A stretch of 64,000 bases of DNA from an uncultured Lachnospiraceae bacterium (GTDB lineage: Bacteria > Bacillota > Clostridia > Lachnospirales > Lachnospiraceae), in contig CAJUEX010000002.1 in NCBI GenBank assembly GCA_910585715.1, forward strand, positions 60,368 to 124,367, read 5' to 3'. The position numbers and the translations under genes are program-made. A model generated the notes under the pieces. It did no database searches. It was not told the origin of the DNA and saw nothing but the letters and a program-made list of their open reading frames with translations. Below are positions 43,289 to 50,974 of the stretch, in pieces (position 1 is the first letter of the stretch; each line of letters starts with the position of its first letter).

Positions 43289-44140
43289 TTATGCCTGCTT
43301 TTTTGTTACCGGTATCCATACCTCATATTGTGCATTTTGCGGGTCCGGGTTCAGATAAACTTCAATATCGGGAGCATTGGCATATTCGTATCCGGAAGTG
43401 GGAAGCCATTCCGTTACAATACGTTGCTCTAATTCCTGTATGGACTGATTTGTACCGGTACCGGGAAACACAGCCCAGGTGGATGCGGGTATGGTGTATT
43501 CTTCAAACCGCCCTTTTTCTTTTGTGCTTGCAACAGCAATAAAATATTTCCATTCTTCTTCATTGTTGCAGGCGCTTACACCTAAAAGCCCCGTTAAGGG
43601 CGTGTCCATCATTCCCGCCAGGGTCTGGATGGTTCCGTTGGCAGCAGCATCCTGCCACATTTTGGGTACAATCATAAAGTTTTTTTCAATATCTCCCTGT
43701 AACGGTGCAGATATGCCGACAATACGGAAAGCTTCTTTTGTTTCAATTCTATAATTCATTTCAACGGCTCCTTTTACAGTAATTTTAAATGTAATGGGGG
43801 GAAAAGATTTTACGGATATGCCTTCATTCTTTACAGAGGAAGGGGCAATGCCATGAACGCTCTGAAATGCTCTGTTAAATGCAGTTGGGGAATGATAACC
43901 GTATTTTTCTGCAATATCAATTACTTTGGCGTCTCCTCCCTGTAAATCTACTGCTGCTAAGGACATCTTTCTTCTCCGGATATATTCTGATAAGGTCATG
44001 CCTGCCATATAAGTAAACATTCTTTGAAAATGATAGGCAGAGCAGCAGGCAATCCGCCCAAGCTGTTCATAGCTGATTTCGTCCGTCAGATGCTCCTCAA
44101 TGTAATTTGTGCTTTGGTTTAATCGCTCAATCCATTCCAT
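43289..44140 (-). CDS. AraC-family regulator with GyrI-like effector domain
   Basis: 283 residues. Two N-terminal HTHs (LTDEISYEQLGRIACCSAYHFQRMFTYMAGMTLSEYIRRRKMSLAA and VIDIAEKYGYHSPTAFNRAFQSVHGIAP), then a GyrI-like ligand-binding domain (about 125-283) with TWAVFPGTG and WLPTSGYEYANAPDIEVYL. AGGAGGT before ATG. Rob/SoxS-like multidrug-sensing layout; likely controls the flavin reductases downstream. Confidence 0.92.
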   Translation of the reverse strand: MEWIERLNQSTNYIEEHLTDEISYEQLGRIACCSAYHFQRMFTYMAGMTLSEYIRRRKMSLAAVDLQGGDAKVIDIAEKYGYHSPTAFNRAFQSVHGIAPSSVKNEGISVKSFPPITFKITVKGAVEMNYRIETKEAFRIVGISAPLQGDIEKNFMIVPKMWQDAAANGTIQTLAGMMDTPLTGLLGVSACNNEEEWKYFIAVASTKEKGRFEEYTIPASTWAVFPGTGTNQSIQELEQRIVTEWLPTSGYEYANAPDIEVYLNPDPQNAQYEVWIPVTKKQA

Positions 44141-44239
44141 ATAGTACCTCCTGATTTCAATGTAACGTTACCTTTCCCATTATATAATGTTCCCTGAAAT
44201 TTTCCTCTCAATATCTGCACAAAAAAGAGAGGTACTATA

Positions 44240-44989
44240 TCAATTATTTTCTTTGTTCTTTAAAGCTGTATATGGCGTTTGCGGCAATGTGTTCATAAGA
44301 ATCAAAGTATAAATAATAACAATCACAAGCCGGGAAGCGCTGAAAATAATTCGTCTTCCTCCTGTCAAACCTGTCTCGTTTGCAAAAACACTGACCGCAT
44401 TAAGGAGGGAATGAGTGATAATACAGGGAAGCAGGCTTCCGCTTCGGTAAAATATAGTTACAAACAAAAATCCGGCGGCAATTGCCCCAACTACCTGACA
44501 AAGATTTGCAATAAGTTCCATGCCGCTGCTATTTAGCAGATTCAGTAAATGTGCTAAGCCAAAAATAACGCTTGAAATAAAAATGGCAGTTTTTATGTTA
44601 TTCTTTGCAATAGCTTTAAAAAGAAAACCCCGGAAAATCACTTCTTCCAAAAATCCCACACAAAGCATATAACATATGTAGCAGACTGTATCTATGAAAG
44701 GAAAGTTAACGGTAATTCCATTCCAGAGATTGTGAGAAGCTAATAAAAGCAATGGAATATAATAAAGAAATCTGGAAGCAGGCACAGACGTTTTACAAAG
44801 CCCATATTGCTTAAACAGATTATTTTTCTTAATCCAAAATAATAAAATCAGAACGAGTAAAATACTAAAAATCAGACTAGCGGAGCATTCAATTCCGATT
44901 ATTTGGTTTAAGGGATTTGCCAGGGATTGGATAATGCTATAAATCACAATCCAAAGGATTGCAAAGGCTAATTCATTTTTTTCATACAA
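44240..44989 (-). CDS. CPBP-family intramembrane metalloprotease
   Basis: 249 residues, about seven to eight membrane segments. Family motifs EEVIFRGFLFKAI (EExxxR) and FGLAHLLNL, plus a third His region IITHSLLNA. CPBP/Abi proteins process prenyl proteins or serve in bacteriocin self-protection. Overlaps the tetR gene by 8 bases, so the two form one operon. Confidence 0.9.
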   Translation of the reverse strand: MYEKNELAFAILWIVIYSIIQSLANPLNQIIGIECSASLIFSILLVLILLFWIKKNNLFKQYGLCKTSVPASRFLYYIPLLLLASHNLWNGITVNFPFIDTVCYICYMLCVGFLEEVIFRGFLFKAIAKNNIKTAIFISSVIFGLAHLLNLLNSSGMELIANLCQVVGAIAAGFLFVTIFYRSGSLLPCIITHSLLNAVSVFANETGLTGGRRIIFSASRLVIVIIYTLILMNTLPQTPYTALKNKENN

Positions 44990-45569
44990 TTTTTTCTTTC
45001 TCCTTTTGTTCTTCCTGTACTGCCAGCAGGGCTCCCCGAAATGCCCGTTCCAAATGGGCAGCTACAAGTTCTTCGTCAAATTCTAAAGAATTGTTGGCAA
45101 AGATACTTGCGTAACCGTGGGCAAACATAGCAATGGTTAAAAATACTTCTTTCGTCTGCTTTATATCCAATCCCATTGCTTCCTGCATTGCTAAAATAAC
45201 AGGCTCCAGTTCTTTAGAATCTACCATTTCAAGCAGGTTGTTTTCTGCTGCAAAGCCTGATTGAAAAAGAAAACGAAACAAATGGAGCTCTTCGATTGCA
45301 AAGCGAATATAATTCAGCCCCATTCCAAGCAGCATTCCCTTCTGAGGTTCTTTGATATTCATTAAATATTCGGCATGGAACCGGTCTAATTTGGCATATA
45401 CTGCTTTTTTCATATCTTCAATTGTTGCAAAATGGTACATGACGGGCTGCGTGGAGCAGCCTAATTTTTCAGAAACAGTCCGGGCATTGACATTTTCTGC
45501 CCCAATGGTTCTTGTGACTTCAAATGCTGCGTCTATTATCATGTCTTTTGTTATTTTAGCTTTTGGCAT
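44982..45569 (-). CDS. TetR-family regulator
   Basis: 195 residues. N-terminal HTH: ITKDMIIDAAFEVTRTIGAENVNARTVSEKLGCSTQPVMYHFATIEDMKKAVYAK. Ligand domain follows. It probably represses its own operon with the CPBP gene: a perfect promoter and a palindrome lie just upstream. Confidence 0.92.
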   Translation of the reverse strand: MPKAKITKDMIIDAAFEVTRTIGAENVNARTVSEKLGCSTQPVMYHFATIEDMKKAVYAKLDRFHAEYLMNIKEPQKGMLLGMGLNYIRFAIEELHLFRFLFQSGFAAENNLLEMVDSKELEPVILAMQEAMGLDIKQTKEVFLTIAMFAHGYASIFANNSLEFDEELVAAHLERAFRGALLAVQEEQKEKEKIV

Positions 45570-45598
45570 TTTTACTCCCCCTCCCGTATTATAACGCG

Positions 45599-45642
45599 AG
45601 TTATATAACTTGAATTATAATGCGGGAAATGTGTTGTGTCAA
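45599..45642 (-). promoter_or_regulatory. tetR promoter with operator palindrome
   Basis: On the minus strand TTGACA (45637-45642), 17-base spacer and TATAAT (45614-45619), all consensus. Just downstream, over the expected start point, is the perfect 12-bp palindrome AGTTATATAACT (45599-45610), a likely TetR operator. Confidence 0.75.
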
Positions 45643-45716
45643 GATGTTTTTTGTTATTATCAATTTTTCTTTTTTTTCGTCTTTTTTATTAAATTTTGTT
45701 TTAGTGCAATAGCTTA

Positions 45717-45767
45717 GTAACAGTCCAGGCAGCAGCTTTTGCGGGGAGCTGCTTTCTGAACTGTGAG
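45717..45767. repeat. Decayed coreless hairpin element
   Basis: GTAACAGTCCAGGCAGCAGC at one end pairs imperfectly with GCTGCTTTCTGAACTGTGAG at the other, around a short loop. Resembles arm ends of the element at 22470-22689. Flanks AGCTTA / AGTTTA share 5 of 6 bases. The rest of 45643-45908 shows nothing. Confidence 0.5.
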
Positions 45768-45908
45768 AGTTTACTTTGGTGTTATACTCCGTGTATATAG
45801 AAAAAGCTGATTATTGATTTACAAATTGTTAAATATTAAAAAAATTGGGAAAAAGGGATATTAAAGAGCAACAGAGGAAAACAAGAAGAAATTTGTATAT
45901 AATATTTT

Positions 45909-45946
45909 AGCCGGAGAAAAACCTGCCATGCAGGCTTTCTCCGGCT
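45909..45946 (-). terminator. Terminator of the sigma-factor operon
   Basis: AGCCGGAGAAA / TTTCTCCGGCT stem with an inner CCTGCC/GGCAGG-type pairing. On the minus strand it follows the stop at 45983 and is followed by AAAATATT, so the T-tract is weak. Confidence 0.6.
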
Positions 45947-45982
45947 CCAAATAATAGTTGTTATATATATTTGATAAAAGGA

Positions 45983-47200
45983 CTATTCATCCATAAGTAT
46001 AACTAAATAATCATTCCTAGAAGAATCTAAATAGGAATCGTATTCATGTTGGAACGTCATGAGGTAATCGTAAAGACCATCTTCCAAAATATATTGGAAG
46101 TAGAAGCAGTAACCGTCTTCTGTAAAAAATTTAATATCCAATAAGCCATCTGCAGCTTTATTGTCTTCTGTTTTTTCATATGCTACCAGACCTTTTGTAA
46201 TTCCTGAAGAAGGATACATATTTTGGAGGCGCTCTTTTGTCTGTTCATATACAGAGGTGTAAAGTGCTTCATTTATTTCGGCGTCTTCTCCGGGCTTACC
46301 ACAAAAGGTTTCTCCCTTAAATACTTGTACTAATGAAACCTGTCCGGTATTTTGTGACAGTTTTATAAGGTAATTAAAATCATCAGCTCCTTTAAATGTC
46401 ACTTCCCAGTCGGCATAATTGTCACTGACAGGTTGTTCACTTGCTACAAATTCGATAGTTTTATCCATTGCGGTAAAATCCAGGCCGTACATGGTTTCCA
46501 AATAGAAAGCAGCTTTTGCAGCAGCCTCTTCCTCGGATAAGTCCGTTGCATTTGGATAAGGGTCTGACAGGTATTTCTGCCAGGCTTCCTTGAGAGCCTT
46601 TGCTTCATCGGAATTTTGCACCACATAATCGGATTTATAATTATAATCAATGATTTCCAGCAATTCTTCGTCTGACAGCTCTTTTTCCGGTAAAAAGAGT
46701 TTTCTGTTGTAGGTCTCATAGACAAGAGAATCGATATTTTCGGAATCCTCCAGCTTATCCACTATCTGCAGCTTCCCTTCCGGAAAAACGCCTTCGTTTT
46801 CGTATTTATCCCGCAGCTCGGAATAACGTTTTTCTTCCTGCCGGGTCATTTCCCTGGAATAGGTGATTGCTTCGGTATCATGTTCTCTTGTAAAATTATG
46901 TTCATCGTTTGAGTTTGCGATTTCCTCAAATTCCTTGTCACTCATGGAAAGCATTCTTTGCTTCACATAGTCGATAATCTGCGCTGTTACCGGAACGGAA
47001 ACAAGGCATATGACAGTCAGTGCGCAGGCAGCAATGCCAAACTTAAAAAATGGCCGGCTGGAAACTTTTTTTGTGGTATGGCTAAAAGCTTCTTTTCCAA
47101 GGTCTTCTAATAAATCATTCATTTTTATTTCATAATTTTTACTTGTAGGACATTTGCTTTGTTTTGCAAGCCTTCGTATTTCTTTATCAAATTTATTCAT
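45983..47200 (-). CDS. Sigma-partner membrane protein (putative anti-sigma factor)
   Basis: 405 residues from the ATG at 47200, behind GGGTG; an in-frame ATG at 47218 overlaps the sigma gene. N-terminal ~65 residues are cytoplasmic, one membrane segment (about 66-88), then a large extracytoplasmic domain with two YPN/YEK-rich repeats of PepSY/DUF4367-like character. No zinc anti-sigma motif (HxxxCxxC) seen. Position directly after an ECF sigma gene suggests it senses envelope state and holds the sigma factor. Confidence 0.7.
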   Translation of the reverse strand: MNKFDKEIRRLAKQSKCPTSKNYEIKMNDLLEDLGKEAFSHTTKKVSSRPFFKFGIAACALTVICLVSVPVTAQIIDYVKQRMLSMSDKEFEEIANSNDEHNFTREHDTEAITYSREMTRQEEKRYSELRDKYENEGVFPEGKLQIVDKLEDSENIDSLVYETYNRKLFLPEKELSDEELLEIIDYNYKSDYVVQNSDEAKALKEAWQKYLSDPYPNATDLSEEEAAAKAAFYLETMYGLDFTAMDKTIEFVASEQPVSDNYADWEVTFKGADDFNYLIKLSQNTGQVSLVQVFKGETFCGKPGEDAEINEALYTSVYEQTKERLQNMYPSSGITKGLVAYEKTEDNKAADGLLDIKFFTEDGYCFYFQYILEDGLYDYLMTFQHEYDSYLDSSRNDYLVILMDE

Positions 47201-47205
47201 ACTTT

Positions 47206-47706
47206 TCACCCTTTCCAATGGTTGCCTTCCATAAGCTGCTTTAATTCTTCCCTTGCTCTGGAAAGCCTTGATTTTACAGTTCCCTCCCGTATTGCAAGAA
47301 TCTTTGCAATTTCCTTAACGGAAAATTCTTCAAAATAGTAAAGAATAAGCACCTCTCTAAAGGAATCGTCCAGCTGGCATACCAATTCCAATAAGTCAGA
47401 GGCAGTATCCTTTTTTCCTTCATTTTGTATAAATAAGGAAGAATCCTCTACCAGCTCAATCCGGCTTCTTTTTTTTAAATAAGATTTGGACTCATTTACC
47501 AGAATCTGAAATATCCAAGCCTTCATTTTTTTATGGTTCCTTAATTTTTCCAGGTGGCTGAAAGCCTTTAGTATAGTTTCACCCACAACATCCTCTGCAT
47601 CCTCCACGTTTAAAACGATGGAATAGGCAAGACGGAACATGGCTGTTTTATTGTTGCTGACAGTTTCTATAAAATAACTGTTCAAGCATTGTTCATTGCC
47701 CTTCAT
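47206..47706 (-). CDS. ECF-type RNA polymerase sigma factor
   Basis: 166 residues. Region 2: MFRLAYSIVLNVEDAEDVVGETILKAFSHLEKLRNHKKMKAWIFQILVNESKSYLKK. Region 4: VCQLDDSFREVLILYYFEEFSVKEIAKILAIREGTVKSRLSRAREELKQLM. Regions 1 and 3 absent, as in ECF factors. GGAGG before ATG. Followed by its presumed membrane partner. Confidence 0.93.
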   Translation of the reverse strand: MKGNEQCLNSYFIETVSNNKTAMFRLAYSIVLNVEDAEDVVGETILKAFSHLEKLRNHKKMKAWIFQILVNESKSYLKKRSRIELVEDSSLFIQNEGKKDTASDLLELVCQLDDSFREVLILYYFEEFSVKEIAKILAIREGTVKSRLSRAREELKQLMEGNHWKG

Positions 47707-47863
47707 GGGTTCCTCCTTTCCTTACCATGATGAGTATACTCATATATAAGACATTTTACATGACAGATTGGTTCCAAAAATTAAAAAGAATTATTGACAT
47801 ATACAGCCAGACTGTATATTAGAACTGTATAATAATATATTAAAATATACCGAAGGTGATTTC

Positions 47864-48076
47864 TTGAACAGAAATAAAAATCTACCATTGACAGAAACGG
47901 TTTATTATGTGCTTCTGGCTTTGACAGAGCCTGCCCACGGATATGCCATTATGCAAAAGGTGGAGGAATTAAGCGACGGACAGGTGAGGCTGGCGGCAGG
48001 AACAATGTATGAGGCTATTGAAAATCTTTTAAAAAAGAAGCTGATTACTTTGCGGGAAAGCGATAGAAGGATATGA
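47864..48076 (+). pseudogene. Truncated PadR-family regulator
   Basis: 70 residues starting TTG after GGTGAT: LPLTETVYYVLLALTEPAHGYAIMQKVEELSDGQVRLAAGTMYEAIENLLKKKLITL is a complete PadR winged helix. The frame stops at RESDRRI, where relatives continue to the dimerisation helix. Two promoter-like halves precede it. Likely inactive. Confidence 0.7.
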
Positions 48077-48355
48077 AATAAATCGGGATGCTTTTATTTA
48101 TGTTGCAGTAATGGGCATTAATCTGCTGTTCAGTTTTACCGCTTTTTTCGGTGAGGAATATGGCATTTGCCCATAAACTTGTTTTATTATAGTCCCGAAA
48201 CCGGTCTGCAAAGTATTTTGACACAGCTTGCTGCCCTCCCCGTCCGGTGTTATCTGGGACTGGCACTCTACCTTTATTAGCATTTGTGTTTATTTAATAG
48301 TGTATCTGCCGTTTCTTTTGACAAAGGAGTATCGGGAGGCTTTAGATACTCCGTA
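48077..48355 (+). pseudogene. Remnants of PadR-associated membrane genes
   Basis: Protein-like pieces in different frames: NLLFSFTAFFGEEYG at about 48117-48164 and CVYLIVYLPFLLTKEYREALDTP ending at 48355, which reads like the C-terminal helix of a membrane protein. No intact frame. Together with the truncated padR this marks a collapsed PadR-membrane protein operon. Confidence 0.5.
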
Positions 48356-48360
48356 AAAAA

Positions 48361-48390
48361 TCCCTCCAAACCCAAAAGGGTCTGGAGGGA
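48361..48390 (-). terminator. Terminator for the broken HTH gene
   Basis: TCCCTCCA / TGGAGGGA stem with inner AACCC/GGGT; on the minus strand followed by TTTTTTACGG. Confidence 0.65.
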
Positions 48391-48397
48391 ACAATAA

Positions 48398-48762
48398 TTA
48401 TTTCTGTTTGTCTATTTTTTCTTTAATAAAAATCCTTAATTCATAAAACAGCATAAAAAATGTTGCAATTAAAAATCCAATCATCAAAATTTTCTGGGTA
48501 ATTGCAAAGTAAGCAATATAGAAGACAATTGCCACCAGATAAACAATTACCAGTATATGCCACTTTTTAGAGGCGCTGTCACCAATTAATTTCTTTTTTA
48601 CCACATTGTCTTCCTTAATAAGTTCATCAAGGCTCAAACCAAATTCATCGCTGATGGCAATCAGGTTTGAAATATCAGGAATGCCCTTGTCGTTTTCCGC
48701 AAGCTGTTCTTGTGAAAGACCTGCTTTTTTCGATAGTCTTTGATTTTTTCTCCTAAACTCAA
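48398..48762 (-). pseudogene. Frameshifted XRE-type HTH membrane protein
   Basis: Start TTG at 48762 behind AAAGGAGG gives MSLGEKIKDYRK, the usual beginning of this family. A run of six A where seven are needed shifts the frame. In the next frame KKAGLSQEQLAE joins straight to NDKGIPDISNLIAISDEFGLSLDELIKED, so about 13 codons, the HTH recognition helix, are missing in frame. The two-helix membrane C-terminus (IVYLVAIVFYIAYF, IGFLIATFFMLFY) is intact. An independent start at 48637 could still make the membrane part. Confidence 0.75.
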
Positions 48763-48962
48763 ACTTTAAGTCCTCCTTTTATTTGATTTGTGGGCACATC
48801 ATAGCAATTTAACAAAATTAAGACAAGAAAAAGGGGGTTACATTGTGCTACTTAGCGTAGCGGTCAGTATTTTATCAGTATATAGCTATTGTTGCAAGAA
48901 TCAGGCAAATATTTTCATGGACTTTATAGACAAAATACATTATGCTAATACTAATAAAAAAT

Positions 48963-49200
48963 GTAACGATTCAGTCTGGCTTGGGCGGGCAGGCGATTTG
49001 GAAGGGGATGGAGACCGGCAGGGTATATGATAGTCTTTCAGGCCTTGGTAAAGACGCCGGTCCTTACGCACCGTACTTTGGTGCGTTAGTACCGCTGCGT
49101 TTTTGCAGAGCGAAAGCGTGCCAGAAAGACTATCATATACCCTGCCGGTCTCCATCCCCTTCCAAATCGCCTGCCCGCCCAAGCCAGACTGAACCACTGC
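48963..49200 (-). mobile_element. Hairpin mobile element copy B2 with perfect 8-bp target duplication
   Basis: 238-bp element with perfect 69-bp inverted arms (48970-49038 and 49125-49193). Ends continue imperfectly to GTAACGA... and ...CCACTGC. TAAAAAAT flanks it exactly at 48955-48962 and 49201-49208. Core 49039-49124, read on the minus strand, aligns with the cores at 12974 and 22529 (CACGCT.TCGCTCTG, AAAAACGCAGC.GT.CTAA, GGCGT.TTT). It contains a perfect ACGCACC/GGTGCGT hairpin. No coding potential. Ends 48 bases before the flippase gene. Confidence 0.9.
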
Positions 49201-49248
49201 TAAAAAATCCGCCGGTCAAATCCGGATAAGATAAAAAGGAACCAGCCC

Positions 49249-50880
49249 ATGAACCAGAAAAGCAGAAAAAACAGTTTTGTCATACAGGCGGGGATTCTGG
49301 CTGCTGCCGGAATCATCAGCCGTATTATCGGTCTCTTATACAGAAGCCCGTTAGCTGCCATTATCGGAGACGAAGGAAACGGATATTACAGCTCTGCTTA
49401 TAATATTTACACCATTATCCTGTTAGTATCCTCTTACAGCATTCCTTCTGCCATTTCCAAAGTAATTTCTCAAAGACTTGCTTTAAAGGAATATAAAAAT
49501 GCACACCGGATTTTTCAGTGTGCTTTGATTTATGTATTTATCGTAGGCGGCGCCGCCAGCCTGTTTGCCTATTTCGGCGCTTCTCATTTAGTACAGAAAA
49601 ATGCGGTGGTTGTATTAAGAGTGTTTGCGCCTACCATTTTCTTTTCCGGCATATTGGGCGTGCTCAGGGGGTATTTTCAGGCTCATAAGTCCATGCTGCA
49701 GACTTCCGTTTCCCAGATTGCGGAGCAGATTTTAAATGCGGTCATCAGCCTGACGGCAGCCCATCTCCTTATAGGGCTTGTTGCCGGTCAGGACGATACT
49801 ACCAGGGCCGTTTACGGGGCTATGGGAAGCGCTCTTGGAACAGGGGCGGGGGTGTTGATTGCACTTTTATTTATGTACTGGGTTTATTCCATTAATAAAA
49901 AAACCATTTACAGGCAGATAAAAAGAGACCGGACAAGAGAACTTTTGTCTGCGGACCAGATTTTCAGGATTATTATATTTATGGTGACTCCTGTTATTTT
50001 GAGCACTTTTATTTATAATTCCAATACCTCCATCAATCAAAAGATTTTTGAGGAAATCTACGGAGCGGTAAAAAAGGTTTCCGAAAAAGAAATTGCCACT
50101 ATGTACGGCATTTTTGCAGGAAAGGCTGTGGTTCTGGCAAATATCCCCATAGCAATTGCCTCCGCCATGTCTGCCGCCATTATTCCCACCGTTTCCGGCA
50201 CCTATGCCAAGGGGGAAAAAAGGGAAACCAATAAGAAAATCGGGGAAGCCATTCATACTACCATGCTGATTTCCATTCCCGCTGCCGTAGGATTATTTTC
50301 ATTGGCTGAGCCGGTGGTTGCCCTGCTGTTTCCAAGGCCCAAGGAATCTATCGGGCTGGCAGCAGGCTTGTTGCAGGTGATGGCGGTTTCCATTATTTTT
50401 TACGGAGTATCCACCCTGACAAACGGTGTACTGCAGGGAATCGGAAAGGTGAATATGCCGGTAATCAATGCGGCGGCTGCCCTGGTGCTGCAGATTTTGG
50501 TTTTAGTGCCGTTGCTTTTATATACGGATTTAGGACTATATGCCATGGCAATTGCCATGATTGTGTATTCCTTTTTTATGTGTATTTTAAACGGCATTTC
50601 CATAAGAAAGTGTCTGGGCTATAAGCAAAAATACGTGAAGACCTTTCTGCTACCTTTTCTTGCCGCAGCCCTTATGGGCGCCGCAGCCCACTATATTTAT
50701 AAAGGACTGCATTACCTGATAAAAAGCAATATGATTTCCCTGTTTGGGGCAATTGGAATGGGGGCGGTCATTTATTTTGTGACGGCAATCAGGATTGGGG
50801 CTATTTCCGAGGAAGAGCTCAGGCGGTTTCCGAAGGGGGGCATGCTTGTGGGGATTGCTAAGAGGGTGCGGCTGTTGTAA
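49249..50880 (+). CDS. SpoVB/MurJ-like polysaccharide or lipid II flippase
   Basis: 543 residues, about 14 membrane segments, MATE-like MVF superfamily. N-terminus IQAGILAAAGIISRIIGLLYRSPLAAIIGDEGNGYYSSAYNIYTIILLVSSYSIPSAISK is typical of Clostridial SpoVB-type proteins; FAPTIFFSGILGVLRGYFQAHKSMLQTSVSQIAEQILNA follows. Moves lipid-linked wall precursors across the membrane or serves spore cortex formation. Start ATG follows AAAGGA. The upstream spacer is occupied by the hairpin element. Confidence 0.9.
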   Translation: MNQKSRKNSFVIQAGILAAAGIISRIIGLLYRSPLAAIIGDEGNGYYSSAYNIYTIILLVSSYSIPSAISKVISQRLALKEYKNAHRIFQCALIYVFIVGGAASLFAYFGASHLVQKNAVVVLRVFAPTIFFSGILGVLRGYFQAHKSMLQTSVSQIAEQILNAVISLTAAHLLIGLVAGQDDTTRAVYGAMGSALGTGAGVLIALLFMYWVYSINKKTIYRQIKRDRTRELLSADQIFRIIIFMVTPVILSTFIYNSNTSINQKIFEEIYGAVKKVSEKEIATMYGIFAGKAVVLANIPIAIASAMSAAIIPTVSGTYAKGEKRETNKKIGEAIHTTMLISIPAAVGLFSLAEPVVALLFPRPKESIGLAAGLLQVMAVSIIFYGVSTLTNGVLQGIGKVNMPVINAAAALVLQILVLVPLLLYTDLGLYAMAIAMIVYSFFMCILNGISIRKCLGYKQKYVKTFLLPFLAAALMGAAAHYIYKGLHYLIKSNMISLFGAIGMGAVIYFVTAIRIGAISEEELRRFPKGGMLVGIAKRVRLL

Positions 50881-50974
50881 AGCGCTACTATACCATTGAC
50901 TGCTGGTAAAATTATGTAGGATGTAGGTATACTAATGTTTGAAAAACGGGATGATTTAAGCAGAAGGAGCCAGT

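Noticed and set aside
48725-48732. Phase-variable A-run in the broken HTH gene
   Set aside because: Only six bases long, and the missing recognition helix means restoring the frame would not restore function.
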